From assembly GCA_942492965.1 (NCBI GenBank), contig OW818656.1, positions 1,860,001 through 1,924,000 of the forward strand: a stretch of DNA of 64,000 bases, read 5' to 3'. The DNA comes from Sphingosinicella sp942492965. Lineage in GTDB: Bacteria > Pseudomonadota > Alphaproteobacteria > Sphingomonadales > Sphingomonadaceae. Position 1 is the stretch's first letter. Every line of letters starts with the position of its first letter. The translations under genes and the position numbers were made by a program. Positions 51,486 to 59,847 of the stretch are shown in pieces. A model generated the notes under the pieces. That model saw only the letters and a list, made by a program, of their open reading frames with translations. It was not told the DNA's origin and did not search any database.

Positions 51486-51965
51486 ATGGTCCTGCTGACG
51501 CGCGAGGATGCGCCCGATATCGAAGAGACGAAGCGCCACAGCCCGGCGTTCTACAGTCTGAAGGATCTGCCCTGGCATGATTGGGTGATGCCGGAAACCT
51601 GGTTCAAGCTCCTCAACATCAATCCCTTCACCGGCGGCTTCACGATGCTGCTGAAGGTCGGGCCGAACAACACCGCGCCCGTTCACGGCCACGTCGGTTC
51701 GGTCGAGGGCATCCTCATCGAAGGCGGTTTCGGCTACGGCGACGATCGCGGCCGGGCCGGCGATTATGTCCGCGAGATGGGCGGCATCAACCACATCCCG
51801 AACACCGATGACGACGGCATGGTGATGTTCGCGGTCGTGAACGGGCCGCTGATGGGCTACAATCCCGACGGCAGCATCGCCGCTGTGGTCGACGCGAAGT
51901 TCATGTATGGTCTTGCCGCGGCGCAGGGCGCTGCCGATCACATCGAAAAGCCGGCTGACTGGTAA
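51486..51965 (+). CDS. Cupin dioxygenase-like protein (2,4'-dihydroxyacetophenone dioxygenase family)
   Basis: A 159-aa cupin. It has PFTGGFTMLLKVG, the metal motif HGHVGSVEG (H67, H69, E74) and a third His in GGINH (H103), the three-His arrangement seen in 2,4'-dihydroxyacetophenone dioxygenase and acetylacetone dioxygenase (Dke1). Those enzymes cleave carbon-carbon bonds beside a carbonyl. The ATG at 51486 has GGGAGG upstream. It is followed 8 bases later by an acyl-CoA ligase, an order that would suit side-chain cleavage followed by CoA activation of the acid product. The function is inference; family assignment is moderate. Confidence 0.75.
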   Translation: MVLLTREDAPDIEETKRHSPAFYSLKDLPWHDWVMPETWFKLLNINPFTGGFTMLLKVGPNNTAPVHGHVGSVEGILIEGGFGYGDDRGRAGDYVREMGGINHIPNTDDDGMVMFAVVNGPLMGYNPDGSIAAVVDAKFMYGLAAAQGAADHIEKPADW

Positions 51966-51973
51966 GGGGAACA

Positions 51974-53608
51974 ATGCTGGGGTTGATGCAGGCGAGCCCG
52001 CTGCTCATCAGCGGGCTGCTCAGCCACGCCGCCGCCGCGCACGGCAAGCGGCCGATCGTGTCACGACTGGTCGATGAGCCGGTGTGGCGCTACGACTATG
52101 CCGGTCTCGCCGCGCGCACCGCGCGCGGCGCGCATTTGCTGCGCAGCATGGGCGCGGCGCCGGGCGACCGGATCAGCTCGCTCGGCTGGAATACGCACCG
52201 CCACATGGAGCTGATGTTCGCGGCGCCCGGCATCGGCGCGGTGCTGCACACGGCGAACCCGCGCCTCACCGACGAGCAGATTGCCTACACGATCGAACAT
52301 GCGGGCAGTTCGATCCTGTTCTACGAGCGCAGCTTCGCCGATCTCGTCGAACGACTGGCGCCGCTGTTGCCGCAGCTCACCCGCTTCGTAATGCTGAGCG
52401 ACGCAGAGCATACGATTCCCGGCAGCGTTGGTGCGGAATCGTGGGAGACGCTGATCGCCGATCAGCCCGATACGATCGACTGGCCGCGCCTCGACGAGAA
52501 CGCGGCGGCGTTCCTCTGCTACACCTCGGGCACCACGGGGCACCCCAAGGGCGTCGTCTACAGCCACCGTTCGACCGTGCTGCACGCGATGGCGGCGAGT
52601 TTGCCCTCGGCGTTCGGGCTCGATGTGTTCGATTGCATCATGCCGTGCAGCAGCTTCTACCACGCGACCGGTTGGGGGCTGCCCTTCGCGGGTGCGCTGA
52701 GCGGCTGCGCGTTCGCACTGCCCTGCGACCGCATGGACCCGGCGAGCCTGCATGAGCTCGTCCTGGGTGAAGGTGTTACCTTCTCGGGCGGCGTGCCGAC
52801 GATCTGGACGATGTATCTCGATTATCTCGGGCGCACGGGGGAAACGACGGGCAAGCTCCAGCGTCTGGTGATCGGAGGCTCCGCCGTGCCGCGTGCGATG
52901 GCGGAGGCGTATTCGCGCACCTACGGCGTCAAGGTGCTGCAGCTCTGGGGCATGACCGAACTCAATCCGCTCGGCGTCGTCGCGACGCCGACGCCCGCGC
53001 TTGCCGAAGGCGGCGCGGATCATGTCGACGACATCATCTGGACGCGGCAGGGCCGGATGCAGTTCGGCGTCGAACTGCGCATCACCGACGAGGAGAACCG
53101 CGTCCTCCCGCACGACGGCGAGACCTCTGGTGCGCTCAAGGTGCGCGGCCCGTGGACCATTGAACGGTACTACCGCGCGGACGGAAGCGCGCTTGATGAA
53201 GACGGCTGGTTCGACACCGGCGACATCGCGACGATCGACGAATACGGCTTCATGCGCATCACGGACCGCGCGAAGGACGTCATCAAGTCGGGCGGCGAGT
53301 GGGTCAGCTCGATCGACATCGAGAATATTGCCGTCGGCTTTCCGGGCGTGAAGGTCGCGGCGGTCATCGGCGTGCATCACCCCAAATGGGAAGAGCGCCC
53401 GGTCCTCGTCCTCGATTTATACGACGATGCCGAGGTGACCGAAGAGGCAATGCGCGCGCACCTCGCGCCCGCCATCGCGAAATGGTGGATGCCGGATCGT
53501 GTCTACTTCGACGCGGTGCCGCTCACGGCAACCGGCAAGATCGACAAGAAGACGCTGCGCGCCCGCTACGTGAACTGCCTCGATGAGGCGGCCGCTCAGG
53601 CGTCGTAG
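51974..53608 (+). CDS. AMP-binding acyl-CoA ligase
   Basis: A 544-aa ANL-family ligase that makes an acyl- or aryl-CoA through an acyl-AMP. Motifs are the P-loop CYTSGTTGHPKGVVYSHRS (about 180-198), LQLWGMTELNPLG, GWFDTGDIATIDEYGFMRITDRAKDVIKSGGEW and the C-terminal catalytic Lys in TGKIDKKTLR. The fold and length resemble medium/long-chain or cinnamate-type ligases, not PaaK. ATG 51974 has AAGGGG upstream. It is the second CoA ligase of the island, so it probably handles a different acid. The 3' end overlaps the paaE end by 13 bases, tail to tail. Confidence 0.88.
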   Translation: MLGLMQASPLLISGLLSHAAAAHGKRPIVSRLVDEPVWRYDYAGLAARTARGAHLLRSMGAAPGDRISSLGWNTHRHMELMFAAPGIGAVLHTANPRLTDEQIAYTIEHAGSSILFYERSFADLVERLAPLLPQLTRFVMLSDAEHTIPGSVGAESWETLIADQPDTIDWPRLDENAAAFLCYTSGTTGHPKGVVYSHRSTVLHAMAASLPSAFGLDVFDCIMPCSSFYHATGWGLPFAGALSGCAFALPCDRMDPASLHELVLGEGVTFSGGVPTIWTMYLDYLGRTGETTGKLQRLVIGGSAVPRAMAEAYSRTYGVKVLQLWGMTELNPLGVVATPTPALAEGGADHVDDIIWTRQGRMQFGVELRITDEENRVLPHDGETSGALKVRGPWTIERYYRADGSALDEDGWFDTGDIATIDEYGFMRITDRAKDVIKSGGEWVSSIDIENIAVGFPGVKVAAVIGVHHPKWEERPVLVLDLYDDAEVTEEAMRAHLAPAIAKWWMPDRVYFDAVPLTATGKIDKKTLRARYVNCLDEAAAQAS

Positions 53609-54675
53609 TCGACTGCCACGTTGTCGGTCAGCGGTACGGCCTGGCAGGTGAGGATGTAGCCCTGCGCGACCTCTTCGGGTGAGAGGCCGTAGTTCGCCTT
53701 CATGTGGACCTTGCCGTCGATCAGCTTTGCGCGGCAGGTCGCGCAGACGCCCGCCTTGCAGGCGAACGGGGTCTGTAGCCCGGCGGCGCGCGCGTTTTCC
53801 AGGATGCTGCCCTGCGCGCTGTCGAAGGTGATGCGGCGGCGGCGGCCTTCCAGCGTCACCTCGACCTTGCGGCCTTCGGCTTCGCGCTCAAGCTCGCGCT
53901 CGACGGCGGCCTGTTCGGCGGTCGGGCGGTCGATCGTGAAGCGTTCCACCTTGATGCGGTCGGCGGGAACGCCCGCGGCGGTGAGCGCGGTTTCCACGGC
54001 GTCCATCATCGGCCCGGGGCCGCAGATGAAGGCGGCATCGACGTCATCGGCTTCGATGAGGCCGCCGAGCAGTTCGGTGAGCTTCGCCGAATCGAGGCGG
54101 CCGTTGAAGAGCGCGATGTCCTCGTCGTCTTCGTCTTCCAGGAAGTGGTAGGCCTCGAGCCGGTCGAGGAAGCGGTCCTTGAGCGCGGCGATTTCCTCGA
54201 GGAACATGATCTCGTTGCTGGCGCGGTTGCCGTAAAACAAGGTGAAGCGGCTCTTCGGCTCTTCCAGCAGCGTGGTCTTGAGGAGCGAGAGCACAGGCGT
54301 GATGCCCGATCCGCCCGCGAAGCCGACGTAGTGCTTCTGCGCGTTCGCATCGAAATCCCACGAGAAACTGCCGTGCGGCGGCATCACCTCGATCGTGTCG
54401 CCCGCCGCGAGCGCGGTGTTTGCCCAGCGCGAAAAACGCCCGTCGGAAATCGCCTTGATCGCGACGCGAAGCTGGCCCTCGTGCGGCGCGACGCAGAGCG
54501 AATAGTTGCGGCGCAGATCCTCGCCATTGATGTCGGCGCGCAGCGTGATGTGCTGGCCGGCGCGGAAGGCGAACGCGTCACGCTCGGTCTCGGGCACGTC
54601 GAACAGGATCGAGACGGCGCTCGGCGTCTCGCGGCGGACTTCGGCGATTTTCAGCGTGTGGAAATGTGTGGACAT
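53596..54675 (-). CDS. paaE: Phenylacetyl-CoA epoxidase reductase subunit PaaE
   Basis: It passes electrons from NADPH through FAD and a plant-type [2Fe-2S] cluster to the PaaABC oxygenase. The 359-aa protein has FAD-binding RRNYSLC (about 55), NAD(P)-binding GGSGITPVLSLL and CGPGPMMDAV, and a C-terminal ferredoxin domain with CKAGVCATCRAK and a final LTCQA. Domain order (reductase then ferredoxin) is as in E. coli PaaE. It is the last gene of the paaABCDE operon, 8 bases after paaD. Confidence 0.96.
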   Translation of the reverse strand: MSTHFHTLKIAEVRRETPSAVSILFDVPETERDAFAFRAGQHITLRADINGEDLRRNYSLCVAPHEGQLRVAIKAISDGRFSRWANTALAAGDTIEVMPPHGSFSWDFDANAQKHYVGFAGGSGITPVLSLLKTTLLEEPKSRFTLFYGNRASNEIMFLEEIAALKDRFLDRLEAYHFLEDEDDEDIALFNGRLDSAKLTELLGGLIEADDVDAAFICGPGPMMDAVETALTAAGVPADRIKVERFTIDRPTAEQAAVERELEREAEGRKVEVTLEGRRRRITFDSAQGSILENARAAGLQTPFACKAGVCATCRAKLIDGKVHMKANYGLSPEEVAQGYILTCQAVPLTDNVAVDYDA

Positions 54676-54683
54676 TCAGGGCC

Positions 54684-55151
54684 TCAATGGCATTTGAAAC
54701 GATCGAAGGGTTCCCGGCAGCTGTCGCACTGCCAGAGCGCCTTGCAGGGGGTAGAACCGAACCGACTGACCTCGTGCGTCTGTTTCGATCCGCAGCGGGG
54801 GCAGGTGGCCGGTTGGCTGTTGAGCGCGGTGCTCGCGGGCGGTGGATCGATCCCGTAGGCGCGCAGTTTCTCGCGGCCGTCTTCGGTGATCCACGCCGTT
54901 GTCCACGGCGGCGACAGCCGGGTTTCGATGGCGACATCCTGCATCCCTGCCGCGTCCAGCGCCTCGCGGACCGCGAGCTGGATGTAAGCGGTCGCCGGGC
55001 AGCCCGTGTACGTCGGCGTGATCAGTACGCGCGCCGGCTCGGCATCGGTGAGCACATCGCGCACGATGCCGAGATCGACGAGTGATACCGCCGGAATCTC
55101 GGGGTCCGGCACGGAGGCAAGCACGGCCATGATGGCGCGTGCGTCGTTCAC
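54684..55151 (-). CDS. paaD: Phenylacetate degradation protein PaaD (Fe-S assembly type)
   Basis: A 155-aa protein. The N-terminal MIP18/DUF59 domain has SVPDPEIPAVSLVDLGIVRDV and TPTYTGCPAT, and the C-terminus has a zinc-ribbon (CPRCGSKQTHEVSRFG...CDSC). PaaD is required for an active epoxidase, probably for maturation of an iron centre. It starts at GTG 55151, overlapping the paaC stop (GTGA); an ATG seven codons later is possible. The full zinc-ribbon is present, unlike in stand-alone DUF59 proteins. Confidence 0.94.
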   Translation of the reverse strand: MNDARAIMAVLASVPDPEIPAVSLVDLGIVRDVLTDAEPARVLITPTYTGCPATAYIQLAVREALDAAGMQDVAIETRLSPPWTTAWITEDGREKLRAYGIDPPPASTALNSQPATCPRCGSKQTHEVSRFGSTPCKALWQCDSCREPFDRFKCH

Positions 55152-55900
55152 CAGACGGCTTCCGGGTAGGTGCGCGGAATATGCTGCATCGCCGCGAGCA
55201 TGTGCCCGAGATGCTCCGAATGATGACCCTTGCGGCCGCCGACGATGGCGCGCGGCAGCTTCATCTCGGGAAGCCCCGCCTCGGCGAGCACCGCCGCGAC
55301 GCGCGCCTCGAACACCGCGCGCAGCGAGGCGGGATCGACCGCGACGCCTTGCGCGACGAGCGCATCGGTGACGGCATCGGTTTGAAACAGCTCGTCGACG
55401 AAGCGCCAGTGCCAGTCGAGGCCATCGATCATGCGTGTCCGGCTCTCTTCGGTGCCGTCGCCGAGACGGATCACCCACTCCGCCGCGAGATCGGCGTGAT
55501 AGGCGACCTCCTTCACGGCCTTGGCGGCGATTTCGGCGAGGCGCGCGTCCTTCGAAAGCGCGAGCTTGTCGAACAGTGCCTTCTGCCACGTCGAGAACAG
55601 GAACTGCCGGGCGATGGTGCGCGCGAAGTCGCCGTTCGGCTGCTCAACCATCAGGCAGTTGGTCCATGCCAGCACGTCGCGGTGGAAGGCGAGGCGATCC
55701 GCATCGCGGCCCTTGCCTTCAACCTCGCCGGCATAGCCGAGGAACAGCTGCGCCTGCCCGACGAGATCGAGTGCGACGTTGGCGAGCGAGAGGTCGACTT
55801 CGATGGTCGGCGCGTGGCCGCACCATTCGGAAAGCCGCTGCCCGAGCACGAGGCTGTCGTCGCCGAGACGCAGCGCGTATGTGAAAAGCGCGTTTTCCAT
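55148..55900 (-). CDS. paaC: Phenylacetyl-CoA epoxidase structural subunit PaaC
   Basis: The 250-aa non-catalytic helical partner of PaaA in the (PaaAC)2 core. It has the ferritin-like helices with LRLGDDSLVLGQRLSEWCGHAP and EVAYHADLAAEWVIRLGDGTEES. The diiron ligands of PaaA are not conserved, as expected. The ATG at 55900 overlaps the paaB stop (TGATG); GTG 55903 is in frame one codon upstream. It ends RTYPEAVW with a GTGA overlap to paaD. Confidence 0.95.
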   Translation of the reverse strand: MENALFTYALRLGDDSLVLGQRLSEWCGHAPTIEVDLSLANVALDLVGQAQLFLGYAGEVEGKGRDADRLAFHRDVLAWTNCLMVEQPNGDFARTIARQFLFSTWQKALFDKLALSKDARLAEIAAKAVKEVAYHADLAAEWVIRLGDGTEESRTRMIDGLDWHWRFVDELFQTDAVTDALVAQGVAVDPASLRAVFEARVAAVLAEAGLPEMKLPRAIVGGRKGHHSEHLGHMLAAMQHIPRTYPEAVW

Positions 55901-56184
55901 CACATGTGCTTCACGGCGTCGGGGAGTTCGTAAAATGTCGGATGACGATAGATCTTCGTCTCCGCCGGTTCGAACATCGGCCCGGCCTGTTCGGGGTCAG
56001 ACGCCGCGATGTCCGACGAACGCACCACCCACAGGCTGACGCCTTCCATGCGGCGCGTGTAGGTATCCCGCGCGTGGCGGAGCGCGATCGTTGCGTCGGG
56101 CGCGTGCACCGAGCCGGCGTGGCGGTGCGAAAGCCCGCCGCGTGCGCGCACAAACACTTCCCAGAGAGGCCAATCGGTCTTCAT
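55900..56184 (-). CDS. paaB: Phenylacetyl-CoA epoxidase subunit PaaB
   Basis: The 94-aa bridging subunit that organises the PaaABC complex and may help electron transfer. WPLWEVFVRARGGLSHRHAGSVHAPDA and DTYTRRMEGVSLWVVRSSDI are family hallmarks. ATG 56184 has AAGGAAA upstream; paaA ends 14 bases before. Length is standard. Confidence 0.95.
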   Translation of the reverse strand: MKTDWPLWEVFVRARGGLSHRHAGSVHAPDATIALRHARDTYTRRMEGVSLWVVRSSDIAASDPEQAGPMFEPAETKIYRHPTFYELPDAVKHM

Positions 56185-56198
56185 GTCTCGTCTTTCCT

Positions 56199-57185
56199 TC
56201 AGGCTGCGGCCTTGATGCGGCGGCGGGCTTCATGGGCATCCGCAGCTTCGCGTACCCAGGCACCGTCGTCCCATGCCTTGCGGCGGGCTTCCATGCGTTC
56301 CTTCGCGGTCGGGCCTTCGCCGCGCACGACGGCGTAGAATTCCTCCCAGTCGATCGTACCGTAATCGTAGTGGCCGCGTTCCTCGTTCCACTTGAGATCG
56401 GCGTCCGGCACCTTCATGCCGAGCAGCAACACCTGCGGCACGGTGGCGTCGATGAACTTCTGGCGCAGTTCGTCGTTCGTCTCGCGCTTGATGCGCCAGC
56501 GGATCGACTGCGCGGAGTTCGGCGAATTGTCGTCGGAGGGGCCGAACATCATGATCGCGGGCCACCACCAGCGGTCGATCGCGTCCTGCACCATCGCCTT
56601 CTGCTCGTCGGTGCCGTTCGACATCACGAGGAGGGCGTCGTAGCCCTGCCGCTGATGGAAGCTTTCTTCCTTGCACACGCGGACCATGGCGCGCGCGTAA
56701 GGACCATAGGACGTCCGCTGCAGCGGCACCTGGTTCATGATCGCCGCGCCATCCACCAGCCAGCCGATGGCGCCGATGTCGGCCCAGGTCAGCGTCGGGT
56801 AGTTGAAGATCGTGGAGTATTTCGCCTTGCCGCTGTGCAGCGCGTCGATCATCTCCTCGCGCGAGGCGCCCAGCGTCTCGGCGGCGGAATAGAGGTAGAG
56901 GCCGTGGCCGCCCTCGTCCTGCACCTTCGCGAGCAGGATCGCCTTGCGCTTCAGCGACGGCGCGCGCGTGATCCAGTTGCCTTCGGGGAGCATCCCCACG
57001 ATCTCGCTGTGCGCGTGCTGCGAAATCTGGCGGATCAGCGTGCGGCGGTACGCCTCCGGCATCCAGTCCTTGGGTTCGATGAACGCATCGTCGGCGACCC
57101 GCGCCTCGAATGCGTCGACAAGCTCCTGCGGCTCCCGCGTCGGGGCCTGCTGCGGATCAACCTTCTGAAGTTCAGTGGTATACAC
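56199..57185 (-). CDS. paaA: Phenylacetyl-CoA epoxidase catalytic subunit PaaA
   Basis: The diiron oxygenase that converts phenylacetyl-CoA to the ring 1,2-epoxide. The 328-aa protein has the carboxylate-bridged iron ligands in two E-x2-H motifs, visible as QDEGGHGLYLYSAAETL and CKEESFHQRQGYD, with more acidic ligands in the helices. Length and ends match PaaA. It starts at GTG 57185 behind GGAAGGAG and leads paaABCDE. A long palindrome (57214-57243) covers the likely promoter about 45 bases upstream, so it is probably repressed in the absence of phenylacetyl-CoA. Confidence 0.97.
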   Translation of the reverse strand: MYTTELQKVDPQQAPTREPQELVDAFEARVADDAFIEPKDWMPEAYRRTLIRQISQHAHSEIVGMLPEGNWITRAPSLKRKAILLAKVQDEGGHGLYLYSAAETLGASREEMIDALHSGKAKYSTIFNYPTLTWADIGAIGWLVDGAAIMNQVPLQRTSYGPYARAMVRVCKEESFHQRQGYDALLVMSNGTDEQKAMVQDAIDRWWWPAIMMFGPSDDNSPNSAQSIRWRIKRETNDELRQKFIDATVPQVLLLGMKVPDADLKWNEERGHYDYGTIDWEEFYAVVRGEGPTAKERMEARRKAWDDGAWVREAADAHEARRRIKAAA

Positions 57186-57213
57186 GGGGGCGCTCCTTCC
57201 TCCCTGCGAGTCT

Positions 57214-57243
57214 TATAATAAATCGACCGATCGATCAATTATT
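57214..57243. promoter_or_regulatory. Palindromic operator before paaA (site A)
   Basis: A 30-bp imperfect palindrome centred between 57228 and 57229: the left arm TATAATAAATCGACC matches the reverse complement of GATCGATCAATTATT at 11 of 15 positions. Its core TCGACCGATC recurs at two other promoters in the island. It lies between the paaJ stop and the paaA start and overlaps -35/-10-like sequence on the minus strand, fitting a repressor site. Confidence 0.65.
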
Positions 57244-57255
57244 ATTTGTAGTCCG

Positions 57256-58458
57256 TCAAACGCGCTCGATCAGCAGGGCAATGCCTTGCCCCACGCCGAT
57301 GCACATTGTGGCGAGGCCGTAGCGCCCGCCGCGATTCCTGAGTTCGATCGCCGCGGTCATCGCGAGCCGCGCGCCCGACATGCCGAGCGGGTGGCCGAGG
57401 GCAATGGCGCCGCCGTTCGGATTCACGTGCTCGGCGTTGTCGGGCAGCCCGAGCTGGCGCAGCACGGCAAGACCCTGCGCGGCGAAGGCTTCGTTCAGTT
57501 CGACGACGTCGATGTCGCCGATCGAAACGCCGGTGCGCGCGAGCAGCTTCTTCGTGGCGGGAGCGGGGCCGATGCCCATGATGCGCGACGGCACGCCCGC
57601 GACGGCACCGCCGACGATGCGCGCGATAGGCTTCAGGCCGTGCTTGGCCGCGGCGGCTTCGCTCGCGATCAGCAGTGCCGCGGCGCCGTCGTTGACACCG
57701 CTCGCATTGCCCGCGGTGACGGTGCCGTCCGGGCGGACGATCGGGCGCAGCTTCGCCAGCGTCTCCATCGTCGTTTCACGCGGATGCTCGTCGCGGTCCA
57801 CGATCAACGGATCGCCCTTCTTGCGCGCGATCGTGACCGGCACGATTTCCTGCGCGAAGCGTCCGCTGGCCTGCGCGGCGGAAGCGCGGCGCTGGCTTTC
57901 GACCGCGAACCGGTCCTGGTCCTCGCGCGAGATGCCGAAGTCGTCAGCGACATTCTCGGCCGTCTCGGGCATCGAATCGACGCCGAAGCCCGCCTTCATC
58001 GCCGGGTTCACGAAGCGCCAGCCGATCGTGGTGTCGTAAACGGCATTGCTGCGCGAAAAGGCACTGTCCGCCTTCGGCATCACGAAGGGTGCGCGCGTCA
58101 TGCTTTCAACGCCGCCCGCCACGATGAAATCGGCGTCTCCGCTGCGAATAGCGCGCGCGGCCATCGCCACCGCGTCGAGGCCGGAACCGCACAGGCGGTT
58201 CAGCGTCGTGCCCGGCGCCGTCTCGCCGAGCCCGGCGAGCAGCGCGGCCATGCGCGCGACGTTGCGGTTGTCCTCGCCCGCCTGGTTTGCGCAGCCCATG
58301 ATGACGTCATCGAGCGCGCCCCAGTCGATGCCGGGGTTGCGCGCGGCGAGCGCCCGCAGCGGCACCGCGGCGAGATCGTCCGGCCGGACCTCGGCGAGCG
58401 ATCCGCCGTAACGTCCGATTGCCGTACGCGCGGCGTCGCAGATGAAAGCGTCGGTCAT
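57256..58458 (-). CDS. paaJ: 3-Oxoadipyl-CoA / 2,3-dehydroadipyl-CoA thiolase
   Basis: It cleaves 3-oxoadipyl-CoA to succinyl-CoA and acetyl-CoA, and may act at an earlier thiolytic step too. The 400-aa thiolase has the nucleophile in NRLCGSGLDAV (Cys near 90), VAGGVESMTRAPFVM, the His in NPNGGAIALGHPLGMSGAR and the second Cys in ATMCIGVGQG. FICDAARTAIGRYGGSLAEVRPDDLA is the PcaF/PaaJ-type N-terminus. The ATG overlaps the paaI stop (ATGA). It precedes paaA by 70 bases that hold operator site A. PcaF of the beta-ketoadipate pathway is the same reaction. Confidence 0.93.
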   Translation of the reverse strand: MTDAFICDAARTAIGRYGGSLAEVRPDDLAAVPLRALAARNPGIDWGALDDVIMGCANQAGEDNRNVARMAALLAGLGETAPGTTLNRLCGSGLDAVAMAARAIRSGDADFIVAGGVESMTRAPFVMPKADSAFSRSNAVYDTTIGWRFVNPAMKAGFGVDSMPETAENVADDFGISREDQDRFAVESQRRASAAQASGRFAQEIVPVTIARKKGDPLIVDRDEHPRETTMETLAKLRPIVRPDGTVTAGNASGVNDGAAALLIASEAAAAKHGLKPIARIVGGAVAGVPSRIMGIGPAPATKKLLARTGVSIGDIDVVELNEAFAAQGLAVLRQLGLPDNAEHVNPNGGAIALGHPLGMSGARLAMTAAIELRNRGGRYGLATMCIGVGQGIALLIERV

Positions 58459-58931
58459 TCCTGTTCCTCTTCGATCACGGGGCCGCCGATGGTGCGGCTC
58501 AGCCCCTGGAATTCAGCGATGATGCGGCCGTCTTCGCCAAAGACGCTGACGGCATAAACCCCTGTGCGGCCTTTCACGGCACGCTCCTGCGCCTCGGCGA
58601 CGATTCGCTCGCCCGCGCGCCCGGCATCGATGAAGCTGATGCTGGCGTGCTGCGCAACCGTCTGCACGTTGCGCGAATTGCACGCGTAGGCGAAGGCCGT
58701 GTCGGCGAGCAGGAAGACCATGCCGCCGTGCGCCATGCCGAAACCGTTCAGCGTGGCGGGCGACAGCCGCATGGCGACGCGCGCATAGCCTTCGCCGGCC
58801 GCTTCGATCTCCAGCCCCAGCGCAGGCGTCGTGCCTTCCTTCGAAGCCATTGCGCGGGCAATGCGGAGCGCCGTATCGTCGGCGGCGGATGATGCGGAGT
58901 CGGCGGGTTTCGGTGTATCTGATTCAGGCAT
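58455..58931 (-). CDS. paaI: Hydroxyphenylacetyl-CoA thioesterase PaaI
   Basis: A 158-aa hotdog thioesterase thought to rescue CoA from dead-end ring-hydroxylated CoA esters. It has the core helix FGMAHGGMVFLLADTAFAYACNS with the catalytic Asp, and HASISFIDAGRAGERIVAEA. The first 15 residues are Ser/Asp/Ala-rich and longer than in E. coli PaaI. It heads the paaI-paaJ transcript, divergent from paaG across operator site B, so it is probably co-regulated with the main operon. Confidence 0.92.
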   Translation of the reverse strand: MPESDTPKPADSASSAADDTALRIARAMASKEGTTPALGLEIEAAGEGYARVAMRLSPATLNGFGMAHGGMVFLLADTAFAYACNSRNVQTVAQHASISFIDAGRAGERIVAEAQERAVKGRTGVYAVSVFGEDGRIIAEFQGLSRTIGGPVIEEEQE

Positions 58932-58965
58932 GGTGACGCAGATAGCTTACGATTTCGCGCTTGCC

Positions 58966-58995
58966 AATAATAGTTCGACCGTTCATTCTATCATT
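58966..58995. promoter_or_regulatory. Palindromic operator between paaI and paaG (site B)
   Basis: The centre is between 58980 and 58981. Left arm AATAATAGTTCGACC matches the reverse complement of GTTCATTCTATCATT at 10 of 15 positions, including ATAG/CTAT in the outer arms. It shares TCGACCGnTC with sites A and C and sits between divergent paaI and paaG starts, able to control both. Confidence 0.62.
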
Positions 58996-59021
58996 AACGA
59001 TTGCGGATGGGGAGGCTTCTC

Positions 59022-59810
59022 GTGTCTTTCGAAACGATCATGTTCGACATCAGCGAAGGCGTCGCGACGCTAACGCTGAACCGGCCGGACAGGCTGAACA
59101 GCTTCACCGTGCAGATGCACGGCGAGGTCGCGCAGGCGCTTGATCGCACGGAGAAGGAGGGCGCGCGCGCGCTGCTGCTGACGGGTGCGGGGCGCGGTTT
59201 CTGCGCGGGGCAGGACCTTTCCGACCGCGCCGTCGCGCCGGGAGAAAGCGCCGTCGATCTCGGCGATTCGGTCGAGCGCTTCTACAATCCGCTGATCCGG
59301 CGCCTGAACACGATTCCGATGCCCGTCATCTGTGCCGTGAACGGTGTCGCTGCCGGCGCGGGCGCCAATATCGCGCTCGCCTGCGATATCGTTCTTGCGG
59401 CGAAAAGCGCCAAGTTCATTCAATCGTTTGCCGCCATCGGCCTCATCCCCGACAGCGGCGGCACGTGGGTGCTGCCGCGCCTCATCGGTCAGGCGCGCGC
59501 GCTCGGCCTCGCCATCACCGGCGAGCCGCTTTCCGCGGAACGTGCCGAGGAATGGGGCCTCATCTGGAAAAGCATCGACGACGAGGCGCTTGCCGCGGAA
59601 GCCCGCGCGCTCGCCGTCCGCCTCGCAGCAGGTCCGACACAGGGGATCGCCGCGACCCGCGCGGCCATTCGCGGCGCGTGGGCGAACACGCTCGATGAGG
59701 AGCTTGAGAACGAGCGCGACCTGATGCGCCGCCTCGGCTTCTCCGCCGATTACAAGGAAGGCGTCGCCGCCTTCATGGAAAAGCGCAAACCCAAGTTTAC
59801 CGGCGCCTGA
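59022..59810 (+). CDS. paaG: Ring-1,2-epoxyphenylacetyl-CoA isomerase
   Basis: A 262-aa crotonase-fold enzyme that converts the epoxide to oxepin-CoA (and may also shift double bonds later in the pathway). It has NRPDRLNSFTVQMHGEV, the oxyanion-hole GAGRGFCAGQDLSDR and AVNGVAAGAGANIALACDIVLA, and the catalytic acid region IPDSGGTWVLPRLIGQARAL. GTG 59022 was chosen because GGGGAGG lies 6 bases upstream and the resulting length equals that of E. coli PaaG. It leads a paaG-paaZ operon, 37 bases between genes. Confidence 0.94.
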   Translation: MSFETIMFDISEGVATLTLNRPDRLNSFTVQMHGEVAQALDRTEKEGARALLLTGAGRGFCAGQDLSDRAVAPGESAVDLGDSVERFYNPLIRRLNTIPMPVICAVNGVAAGAGANIALACDIVLAAKSAKFIQSFAAIGLIPDSGGTWVLPRLIGQARALGLAITGEPLSAERAEEWGLIWKSIDDEALAAEARALAVRLAAGPTQGIAATRAAIRGAWANTLDEELENERDLMRRLGFSADYKEGVAAFMEKRKPKFTGA

Positions 59811-59847
59811 GCCGATTCCCCTCGCCGATTTTCGGAGCCATTCCCGC

